In this document: positions 21,899 through 30,627 of the stretch, piece by piece
Layout of the letters: each line of letters begins with the position of its first letter
Numbering within the stretch: the stretch's first letter is position 1
NCBI GenBank assembly: GCA_964035575.1
Contig: OZ037889.1
Span: forward strand, 1-64,000
Length of the DNA stretch: 64,000 bases
Reading direction: 5' to 3'
Source of the DNA: Rhynchopus sp. YZ270_cl-10
Lineage: Eukaryota > Euglenozoa > Diplonemea > Diplonemida > Diplonemidae
Program-made: the position numbers and the translations under genes
The notes under the pieces: generated by a model
What the model was told of the DNA's origin: nothing
Seen by the model: only the letters and a program-made list of their open reading frames with translations
Database searches by the model: none

Positions 21899-23650
21899 TC
21901 ACAGCTTTGCTGCAAGGCGGGCGTTGATGTCGTCTCTGATGACTCTCTTCAGAATCTTTCCGGTGGCACCACGGGGAAGGGGCTCTGTCGTGAAGAAGAC
22001 GTGCTTTGCGTCTGGGATCTTGAAGTGTGCCAGGGCACCTGAGGCACGCATGTCTGAGACCATGACTGAGGGGTCGATCTTCTGTCCCTGCTTGAGGAGG
22101 ATGAGGAGGCCCACGGTCTCGCCCAGGCGGGCGTCTTTCACACCGAAGCACGACACCTCGTGCACAGCGGAGTTCGCTGCAAAGAACGCACCCTCTACCT
22201 CGGCACAGCTGATGTTCTCCCCACCACGGATGATGATGTCCTTGGCACGGTCCTTGATCGACAGGAACCCTTCGCCATCAATCTCACCAACATCTCCGGT
22301 TCTGAACCATCCATACCCGTGGCCAGGGACCTCAATAAGCGCCTCGTTGGTCGGGCCTGCCTTGTTCCAGTAGTGGCTGTAGTTCAGGGGGGTCTTGACG
22401 AGGAACTCACCACGACCGCCCTGGGGCAAGAGTGCGCCGGTCTCAGGGTCGCAAACGATGACCTGTACAGTGGGCATGGCCTTGCCGGTGGAGCCCGGGC
22501 GCTTGACGTAGTCGTCGCCTGTGATCCACGCAACGGCGCCGTTGGTCTCCGTGAGACCGTAGCCCTGTGCAGGAGCAGCACCCTCGAAGTGGCGCAGCAT
22601 CTTCTTCACCTGCGAGCCGGGTGTCGGCGCACCGCCGCCACCAACCGTCTTGAGGGACGACGTGTCCACCTTGGAGAAGTCAGGGTGCTCCATCAGGTCC
22701 TGGAGCATGGTTGGGACACCGGTCCACTTTGTTGGCTTCTCAGCCGCGATGAGGTGGAGGGCGACGGTGGCGTCCCATTTGTGCATGAGCACCACTTTGA
22801 GGCCGTCCGTGATAGCGTTCAGGAAGATGTGGTGGCACGCGGTGACGTGGAAGAGGGGGATGGGGCAGATGATGCCTGTGTCGGCAGGTGCGCCGAGCAT
22901 CTGCTTCACCTCCTTGATGACGAGCGTGGTGGTGAGCATGGTCGTGACACCGCGGTGAGTGGAAGCCACACCCTTGGGGTGCCCTGTGGTGCCTGAGGTG
23001 TACATGATGAAGGCAATGTCATCAGGGGAGACTGTCGTGTGGGGGCAGCTCCTGCCCTGGAACTCGGCCAGCACCTTGTCGTAGTTGTCAGCCTGGTGCA
23101 CGGAGCACCTCACGGTGATGCACTTCACGCCGAGGAAGGGGAGGAAGGAGTGGCAGCTCTCGAAGCGCTTCTCGTCGCAGATGAGCAACTTCAGGCCTGC
23201 GTCGTTGACGCCGTACTCCAGCTCGGGTGTCTTCCACCAGCTGTTGAGGGGCACAACCACTGCGCCCATGGCAGTGACGGCGACGAAGGCCTCCATCCAC
23301 TCAGGGCAGTTCTGCATCACGACACCGACTCTGTCGCCAGACTGGATGCCGTACTTCTCCTTCAGGGCGGCCCCGAGGGCGGAGGCGCGTGCCCAGAACT
23401 GTGCGAAGGTGTAGCGCTCCTTGCCGAAGATGACAAACTCCTTCGATGCAGCCTCCGCAAACTGTGCTTCGTAGAAGTCGCGAAGCGTGCGTGGCCCACG
23501 TAGGTAGCCCACGCCAGACACCTCGCGCTCAGCGTTCGGCATACCGCAGTGCCACTTCACGGGGCCGATCTCGTACTTCCCGCCAGGGCCGCACAGCTTC
23601 GCAATCGCCTGCTCCTGCGCAGCAGCGATCTGTTCCGGTGTTGGTGCCAT
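21899..23650 (-). CDS. Acyl-CoA synthetase (AMP-binding), peroxisomal type
   Basis: A 583-residue adenylate-forming enzyme that activates a carboxylic (probably fatty) acid with ATP and then transfers it to CoA. Family motifs are all present: the P-loop-like YTSGTTGHPKG (217-227), GYGLTETN (363-370), TGDVG (451-455), the hinge KDRAKDIIIRGGENIS (466-481) and the catalytic Lys565 in PRGATGKILK. The protein ends in Ala-Lys-Leu, a canonical type 1 peroxisomal targeting signal, so beta-oxidation in peroxisomes or glyoxysomes is the likely setting. The start at 23650 is chosen because homology begins there; a 104-residue in-frame extension upstream is Pro/Gln/Ser-rich leader. The length is typical for the FadD-like branch. 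Substrate chain length cannot be read from the sequence. No intron is apparent. Confidence 0.92.
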   Translation of the reverse strand: MAPTPEQIAAAQEQAIAKLCGPGGKYEIGPVKWHCGMPNAEREVSGVGYLRGPRTLRDFYEAQFAEAASKEFVIFGKERYTFAQFWARASALGAALKEKYGIQSGDRVGVVMQNCPEWMEAFVAVTAMGAVVVPLNSWWKTPELEYGVNDAGLKLLICDEKRFESCHSFLPFLGVKCITVRCSVHQADNYDKVLAEFQGRSCPHTTVSPDDIAFIMYTSGTTGHPKGVASTHRGVTTMLTTTLVIKEVKQMLGAPADTGIICPIPLFHVTACHHIFLNAITDGLKVVLMHKWDATVALHLIAAEKPTKWTGVPTMLQDLMEHPDFSKVDTSSLKTVGGGGAPTPGSQVKKMLRHFEGAAPAQGYGLTETNGAVAWITGDDYVKRPGSTGKAMPTVQVIVCDPETGALLPQGGRGEFLVKTPLNYSHYWNKAGPTNEALIEVPGHGYGWFRTGDVGEIDGEGFLSIKDRAKDIIIRGGENISCAEVEGAFFAANSAVHEVSCFGVKDARLGETVGLLILLKQGQKIDPSVMVSDMRASGALAHFKIPDAKHVFFTTEPLPRGATGKILKRVIRDDINARLAAKL

Positions 23651-24260
23651 ATTGAAAGGTGTGGTCGTCTGTTGTTGGGGTTGCTGGGGTTGTTGGGGCT
23701 TGAGGTGTTGGGGCAAACCAGAACAGGGTGGATATCTTAAAAAGTGTGAAGGGAGTAGGGGTGTGGTTGACGTTGATGTGCGAAACAAGTCGAGCGCGGG
23801 TGGGGTGTCACGGCACCCGAGTGAGAAAGCAAGAGGGGGTAAAAAATATAATGATGAGATGCTGGGCATGCACACTGTGGCCTGCAAGAGGTTGCGAGTC
23901 GGGTTGTACCTGCACACTACCAGCAACCTCCGCAGTGGAGCCGACGCAGTGCCCACTATCAAGAACCTAACGTAGTCATACGCGACTCACTACACAAAGA
24001 AAATAGAAAAATGAAAGTGTGACACACATGTTGAGGAAATCAGTGGTTTTAATTCAAATAACAGTCAAAGTATTGTCCTAATAAAATAAAAAAGAACAAC
24101 AGCCCGAGCAGTTGCACAGCTCAAAGTTAAAATGAGAAAATAGTTTTGCTCATTTTCTATCATTCGTTCTGGAAACGTTCCCAGTCCTAGAGCTGGTGCA
24201 GTGGCACAACCCTGGACCATCACGCCACACACTCCTCAAAGGACAGCTTCACATGCGGCG
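23651..24260. other. Intergenic region: synthetase leader and 3' flank of membrane gene A
   Basis: The right edge of the synthetase gene carries a Thr/Pro/Gln-coding but probably untranslated leader with CAACA-type repeats (23660-23710) and an AT-rich TTTTTAAGATA stretch about 85-95 bp upstream of the start, a weak TATA-like candidate. From about 24010 the sequence is the 3' flank of the membrane protein gene. It is shared with the flanks of copies B and C: words such as GAAAACGTTCCCAGCTC / GGAAACGTTCCCAG and AGAGCTGGTG recur near 24170, 27510 and 30545. Confidence 0.45.
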
Positions 24261-26102
24261 TCATGACGCGGTGATGACTTCGTTAAGAGGTTCGCTTTCA
24301 TCACCGTTAATGTTGCTACAGTGGTCGGGTAGTAAACCAGACACCGCTGCTTCGAGCAGCGGCTGTTCCAGGTTCGTGGCGTGGCAGTGGTCCATGGTAG
24401 CGCGCAGGGCGGACGCTTCGCTCTCCTGCTCGCATTCCTTGCTCCAGTGCTTGGGGATGAGGATGATGATGGTCTGCCCACCGATGTCGTACGTCGACAC
24501 AGCTGTGTCCTCGAACTTCCCTTTGTAACGGTTGAAGACACCTGAAAGCGAAAGAATCGACTGCATCGCATCTTCACGACTCTCTGCACTGTCTTCATGG
24601 CAACCGAGGTACGTGCTCATGATGATGTACACAATGATGTCCACGAACACAACCTTCGAAGCAAACACACCCGCAGCAAACGCCATGAACATCCGCACAA
24701 TCGCCACCGGCCGCAGCGCATCTGCAATCACAGACACACCCTGACTCCGCAGCGCCATCAGGTGCGGTGCCATCAGCACCCCCACTATCAGACACGCACC
24801 ACCGATCAGCTTCAGCGTCCACCCCACCCTCTGAAACCACACCGTCACATTCCGTGTCTCCTGATATGTTGACGCAGTGACCAGGCGCTGTGGGAACGCC
24901 AGGTACAGACTCATGCTGGCAGTCAGGCAGATCGCTGTGAACATGACAGGCAGCGTCCCCACCACGACCAGAATGATTGCGCAGAGAAACATGACCACTG
25001 GGATGGTGCATGCCTGGAGGATGATCAGCAGCCATGCTGTCAGGCGCACACCGGGGAAAAGGTACTTTGAAATGAGCACACCTGATTGCAGGCCGAAGAG
25101 GACACCAAGGACGCCTGGTGCGAGCGCCTTCATGACTTCGAACGAGGCGACCATAAAGGGCACGTACAGCACAAACTTGAGCACCAGGCCGAAGAAGTAG
25201 ACCATCACCCACAGCACATCGGAACCCTGCACCACGACGTCGTTCATGAGGGTCGAAGAAATGTCTGGAACAGTGTACGAACAGATGTGTGTCGTGAGGT
25301 TGTGCCCGCCAAGCGTGATGGTCACGTTCTCCTGTGGTGATATCAGACTTCCCACCATTTGATCGCAAAGATCTCTGACATACTCCTGAGGTGCGTCGAT
25401 GTCAAGCCACGGAAGTGAAAAGAAGAGAAAGGGGAACAAAAACACTGCAGACCAGCCCATCATTGTGAGCAGGCGTGACTTGTCCATGTCGTGCCACCTG
25501 AGCGAAGACATGACGTAGAACGCAAGCGCAAGCAGTGCTTGACATGCAGGAAGCAGACCGAGGGTGCGCACCTTCAAGGCTGCCTTCTCCACAATGTCGT
25601 CATCGTAGGGAGGGTCTTTGTGTACTTTGATGTTGAGCAGTCCTGCGTTAGCGTCGAAAAAAAACACAATGACGGTCGTCACTGCGTAGCACAGCACTGC
25701 TGCGCTGAGCTGCGTACGCCGCCAGCACATCAGGCTCTGCGCAAAGGGCTCGTCTGCACCTGCACCGTGGAGAACAGCCTTCTCGTAATCGGAGGGCACG
25801 ACACTGCGGATGTCTGTCATAAACAACCTGCGCAGCTCCTCCTTGCTTGTGGGCGGCAGCAGCACACCAAAGCGTCGGAACCCAGTACCCCCAGGGCGCG
25901 TCACTGATGAGCGTGTGAAAAACGCGCCCAGCAACACAACTAAAAGCACTGCACCAAAGTCCAAAGCAATCGGCACCCACTCCAGCCCGCCGTAGCCCTC
26001 CACGTACGAGCTGTCTGATTGATCAAAAGGAAACTGTGCATGTGTGTGCAGTACAAAAAACGCAGATACCCACAATACACGCTGGCTACTTCTAGCGTAC
26101 AT
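24261..26102 (-). CDS. Multipass membrane protein, copy A (unknown family)
   Basis: A 613-residue integral membrane protein that I do not recognise. It starts with a likely signal peptide (about 1-22, VLWVSAFFVLHTHAQ). Hydrophobic segments follow near 43-62, 131-149, 178-200, 210-232, 296-320, 328-348, 355-381, 382-404, 428-447 and 464-500, about ten helices. A polar loop at about 233-293 carries two N-glycosylation sequons (Asn259-Val-Thr, Asn268-Leu-Thr) and probably faces outside or the lumen. The last about 110 residues are hydrophilic and probably cytosolic. The start at 26102 matches the conserved Met of copies B and C; a 33-codon extension upstream is not conserved. It is the downstream member of a head-to-tail family of three. 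No domain or motif points to a transporter or channel class. Confidence 0.85.
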   Translation of the reverse strand: MYARSSQRVLWVSAFFVLHTHAQFPFDQSDSSYVEGYGGLEWVPIALDFGAVLLVVLLGAFFTRSSVTRPGGTGFRRFGVLLPPTSKEELRRLFMTDIRSVVPSDYEKAVLHGAGADEPFAQSLMCWRRTQLSAAVLCYAVTTVIVFFFDANAGLLNIKVHKDPPYDDDIVEKAALKVRTLGLLPACQALLALAFYVMSSLRWHDMDKSRLLTMMGWSAVFLFPFLFFSLPWLDIDAPQEYVRDLCDQMVGSLISPQENVTITLGGHNLTTHICSYTVPDISSTLMNDVVVQGSDVLWVMVYFFGLVLKFVLYVPFMVASFEVMKALAPGVLGVLFGLQSGVLISKYLFPGVRLTAWLLIILQACTIPVVMFLCAIILVVVGTLPVMFTAICLTASMSLYLAFPQRLVTASTYQETRNVTVWFQRVGWTLKLIGGACLIVGVLMAPHLMALRSQGVSVIADALRPVAIVRMFMAFAAGVFASKVVFVDIIVYIIMSTYLGCHEDSAESREDAMQSILSLSGVFNRYKGKFEDTAVSTYDIGGQTIIILIPKHWSKECEQESEASALRATMDHCHATNLEQPLLEAAVSGLLPDHCSNINGDESEPLNEVITAS

Positions 26103-27645
26103 ATTGATTCCTGGGTGGGTAGTGGGGTAGTAGTGTGTGGTGGTGATCAAAGCAAGTGGTCTAAGATGTGCCTCAGCCTCATGGCAGCCAGCTTGCAGCA
26201 ATAAGACACTTGATGTTCACTCCGCGGATAGGCGCATAGGGCGGGATAATAGATATCGCAGAACATAGGGGAGAAGCTTTTTCATTTTGGAAAAATTGTT
26301 GGAATAGTATAGTTGCCACATGTGCAGGCTCCACTATTTCTTTAAAAAATCAAATTGTTTTGGCGCTTTGTCGTTTCGAGAAAAAGGTTGGCCTGCAAAA
26401 GTCGCTATCCTAGGGTTCTACTCATCTGGTTTGTGACCTGATGAGTGGAAGCGGAGAAGAGGACAATAGTGGCCTGAAAACTAAGAGGTAAGTGCACTCA
26501 GAAAATTCATCAAGAAAACGACTTTTCTGGTCGGTAAAAAATAGCTATTGCTGAATAAAAGTGGTGTTTACGTTTTGGGTACGGAGCATAAAATTTGTTT
26601 GATAAAAGAAACGCGAGCTTATTGTTTTATCTTATTCAGGAACAAGGCGCGCAGGTGGATGTTTTGTAAAAGTAACAGACCAGGGGTGGACAAAAAAGAA
26701 AGCTCATAACAACGCCATAAAGCCCTTGAGTTACGAGAAGGTCGTGTGCACCACCAGAGCCTGGATCCGACGCATGGAGACATCCTGAATCGTGAAGTTC
26801 ACAACAGTCAAACCTATCTCACCAAGGTGCAGCTAACATGATGGCGGGGGGCCGCCTCAGCAGTTTCAAGTCATCCCGACTTAACTATTCGTTTAGCACC
26901 CTTGCATGGCATGCCTATGTTTTTCGGGCGCAGCCGGCCGCGTTGCATTGTATGTTGAACACGCTGGGTTTGCTGATGGGCTGTCTTCGCCAAAGACGGT
27001 TGTTCGGGATGATGTCATGGCCGCATTTGCTTGTAGTGCAGGTTAAGTAAGCACAGATGTTTGCTTCTAGCATATGCGCAGTAGTAAAGTAATGTCGTCC
27101 TCCTACTGCATCGAAGTGGGTTTCCATACTCCTGGGTGCAGCACCCATCATAGCATGCGGGAACCATCGCCTTCGCAGTAACGTCTTCCAGGACCTGGGG
27201 GGGAAGCTATGTTTTTTTTTTCAGGGAGCGGGGGGTTTGTAAAAGGTTGGCCCGGAAAAGTCGCTATCCTAGGGTTCGACTCATCTGGTTTGTGACCTGA
27301 CAAGTGGAAGCGGAGAAGAGGACGATGGTGGCCTGAAAACTAAGAGTTGAGAGAAACAAGGTAACAAAGAGAACCAAAGAGAAAAACAAAAAAATGAAAA
27401 TGTGACACATGTTGAAGAAATCAGTGGTTGTAATTCTAAAAAAGTCCAAGAATAATAGCACAAGTAGTTAACCATCTCAAAGTTAAAATGAGAAAATTGT
27501 TTTGCTTCGGAAAACGTTCCCAGCTCAAGAGCTCGAAACGTTCGTAACGTTTTGTAGTAGAAACAACTTTTCCACCTCAAGAGCTGGTGGTGGCACAACC
27601 CTGGACCATCACGCCAACACTCCTCAAAGGACGGCTTCACATGCG
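26103..27645. other. Spacer A-B with a duplicated 106-bp block
   Basis: Contains the 5' flank of copy A, then unique sequence, then the 3' flank of copy B. A 106-bp block beginning AAAAGGTTGGCC and ending CCTGAAAACTAAGAG is present twice (26382-26487 and 27241-27346), while the spacer between copies B and C has it once (about 30291-30392). The about 750 bp between the two copies are absent from the other spacer. They include a 27-bp word (GGGTGCAGCACCCATC then ATAGCAT, 27135-27157) also found inside the insertion in copy B. A small recurring element lies at 26288-26345. A minus frame at 26915-27151 is open but unrecognised. Confidence 0.55.
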
Positions 27646-30070
27646 TCATGCGGCGGTGATGACTTCGTGAAGAGGTTCGCCTTCGTCCCCGATATCACTA
27701 CAGTGGTCGGGTAGTGAACCAGACACTGCTTCGAGCAGCGGCTGTTCCAGGTTCGTGGCGTGGCAGTGGTCCATGGTAGCGCGCAGGGCGGACGCTTCGC
27801 TCTCCTGCTCGCATTCCTTGCTCCAGTGCTTGGGGATGAGGATGATGATGGTCTGCCCACCGATGTCGTACGTCGACACAGCTGTGTCCTCGAACTTCCC
27901 TTTGTAACGGTTGAAGACACCTGAAAGCGAAAGAATCGACTGCATCGCATCTTCACGACTCTCTGCACTGTCTTCATGGCAACCGACACACCGTCACATT
28001 CCGTGTCTCCTGATATGTTGACGCAGTGACCAGGCGCTGTGGGAACGCCAGGTACAGACTCATGCTGGCAGTCAGGCAGATCGCTGTGAACATGACAGGC
28101 AGCGTCCCCACCACAACCAGAATGATTGCGCAGAGAAACATGACCACTGGGATGGTGCATGCCTGGAGGATGATCAGCAGCCATGCTGTCAGGCGCACAC
28201 CGGGGAAAAGGTACTTTGAGATGAGCACACCTGATTGCAGGCCGAAGAGGACACCAAGGACGCCTGGTGCGAGCGCCTTCATGACTTCGAACGAAGCGAC
28301 CATAAAGGGCACGTACAGCACAAACTTGAGCACCAGGCCGAAGAAGTAGACCATCACCCACATTGCAGCGGAGCCTTGCACCACGACGTCGTTCATGAGG
28401 GTCGACGACATGTCTGGAACAGTGTACGAACAGATGCGTGTCGTGAGGTTGTGCCCGCCAAGCGTGATGGTCACGTTCTCCTGTGGTGATATGAGACTTC
28501 CCACCACTTGATCGCAAAGATCTCTGACACACTCCTGAGGTGCGTCGATGTCAAGCCACGGAAGTGAAAAGAAAGTGAAGTTATTAATGCAGGCACCTCC
28601 GACTGACCCACGTACGATGCCAGCCATCCGGATGAAAGCACAAGTACCCTGCGGCCAACAACAGAAGATGTAAAAAGGAAACCTAATGACTGGCCCGTAC
28701 CGTAAGAGAACGAGGGCGGTTCACAACCGCTCGACAGCCGGCGGCCCACCTTCCGTTGAAGAGTTGTGAGCTTACAGGTACTGCAGTTCGCTGCACCCAA
28801 CGCTTGATGCACGATAGTCTACACAAGAGAGCAGAAACCCAAAAACACAAAAAGGGGTGGGCGGGGGGTCACAACATCTCTCTCTTGGCGCCCCATGCTG
28901 TACCGACAGTTGGGCCTCACCCTTTCTCTTAGGGATATACATGGACGTCCTTACAGGCAGCACACCGTAACCCAAAGGCGTGGCAGAGAGACTCCGTAGA
29001 GCGACTCTGGCCTGACCGCTGGCCATTTATGCTCCGGGTGCGAGCACCCATCATAGCATAGGGGGGCCAGCCTGACCCAGCATTTATATACCCTGCCAGG
29101 GTGAACTTGCATAAAAGAGGGCAGGGGCGTTTAGACCCTGAGGACTAGGGGAAGTCCCGCATACCCCAACAGAAAGACAAAGGCTATGCACTGGTGATAT
29201 AGGAGAGGCAGGGTTGCTGAAAAACAAAAAGACCCTGAAGGCACAAAAACGCCCCGCATACCCCTCCTCGCCTCCTGTTTTGTAATCTCTCAGGTAGGAG
29301 ACATCGGTTCGAGCGGTCAACACCTTCATAGAGTTTCTGGAGGAACGGACCCCCGGGTGCAATTTAAGGTCCAGCCCAGGACCTCGAAAGAAAAGAAAGG
29401 GGAACAAAAACACTGCAGACCAGCCCATTATCGTGAGCAGGCGTGACTTGTCCATGTCGTGCCACCTGAGCGAGGACATGACGTAGAACGCAAGCGCAAG
29501 CAGTGCTTGGCATGCAGGAAGCAGACCGAGGGTGCGCACCTTCAAGGCTGCCTTCTCCACAATGTAGTCATCGTAGGGAGGGTCTTTGTGTACTTTGATG
29601 TTGAGCAGTCCTGCGTTAGCGTCGAAAAAAAACACAATGACGGTCGTCACTGCGTAGCACAGCACTGCTGCGCTGAGCTGCGTACGCCGCCAGCACATCA
29701 GACTCTGGGCAAAGGGCTCGTCTGCACCTGCACCGTGGAGAACAGCCTTCTCGTAATCGGAGGGCACGACACTGCGGATGTCTGTCACAAACAGCCTGCG
29801 CAACTCCTCCTTGCTTGTGGGCGGCAGCAGCACACCAAAGCGTCGGAACCCAGTACCCCCAGGGCGCGTCACTGATGAGCGTGTGAAAAACGCACCCAGC
29901 AGCACAACTAAAAGCACTGCACCAAAGTCCAAAGCAATCGGCAGACATTCCAGCCCGCCGTAGCCCTCCACGTACGAGCTGTCTGATTGATCAAAGGGAA
30001 ACTGTGCATGTGTGTGCAGTACAAAAAACGCAGATACCCATAATACACGCTGGCTGCTTCTAGCGTACAT
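27646..30070 (-). pseudogene. Multipass membrane protein, copy B, disrupted
   Basis: The middle member of the membrane protein family, clearly homologous to A and C along its length but broken in two ways. About 814 bp of foreign sequence lie at 28576-29389, inside the segment equivalent to the start of the glycosylated loop. A 230-bp stretch present in A (24608-24837) is missing at about 27986, which also shifts the frame. The N-terminal piece (29400-30070) and the two C-terminal pieces remain open and nearly identical to the intact copies, so inactivation is recent or the copy is still being corrected by gene conversion. The C-terminal tail (EAVSGSLPDHCSDIGDEGEP) differs from both A and C. 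Confidence 0.85.
28576..29389. mobile_element. About 814-bp unclassified insertion in copy B
   Basis: Sequence absent from membrane genes A and C interrupts copy B. It is bounded by a 10-bp direct repeat, GAAAAGAAAG, at 28566-28575 and 29390-29399, which may be a target-site duplication at the purine-rich site (GAAAAGAAGAGAAAGG in A and C). It has higher GC than intergenic DNA, no long reading frame, no evident inverted repeat at the ends and no clean poly-A tail. It contains TATATA-bearing and short inverted words (GGGTGCGAGCACCC at 29036-29049; ACCCTGCCAGGGT at 29090-29102). Copying by a retroposon at an A-rich target is one reading; I cannot name a family. Confidence 0.5.
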
Positions 30071-30627
30071 ATTCCGATTACCTAGGTGGGTAGGGGTGGG
30101 CTAGTAGTGTGTGGTGGTGATCAACACAATGTGGTCTAAGATGTGCCTCAGCCTCATGGTAGTCACCTTGCAGCCATAAGAGGATATTACCACTTGATGT
30201 TCACTCCGCGGATAGCGCGGGATAATAGATATCGCAGAACATAGGGGAGAAGATACATTTATTTATTTTTGGCTCTTTGTCGTTTCGAGAAAAAGGTTGG
30301 CCCAGAAAAGTCGCTATCCTGGTTCTACTCATCTGGTTCGTTACTTGACAAGTGGAAAGCGGAGGAGGACGATGGTGGGTTCGAAACTAAGGTAAAAAAC
30401 GAAACAAAACAGAAAAATGAAAGTCGGTTGTGACACTGATCATGAAGAAATCTGTGGTTCTAATTTAAATGACAGTCCAAGAATAACAGCCTCAGTAGTT
30501 GCACAAAGTCAAAATGAGTAAAGTAAAGTACTTCGATTTGCTTTGGAAAACGTTCCCAGCTCAAGAGCTGGTGTAGTACAAACATGGATTGTCACGCCAA
30601 ACACTCTGCGAAGAAAGTTTCAATGAG
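30071..30627. other. Spacer B-C with shared flanking sequences
   Basis: A duplicated spacer homologous to both ends of the A-B spacer: the 5'-side words GCGGGATAATAGATATCGC and CATAGGGGAGAAG recur at about 26233 and 30208, and the 3'-side words GTTCCCAGCTCAAGAGCT at about 27520 and 30552. It has a single copy of the 106-bp block. No gene. Confidence 0.5.

Noticed and set aside
23651-23962. 104-residue N-terminal extension of the acyl-CoA synthetase
   Set aside because: In frame but low-complexity, Pro/Gln/Ser-rich and outside the family's homology; treated as leader.
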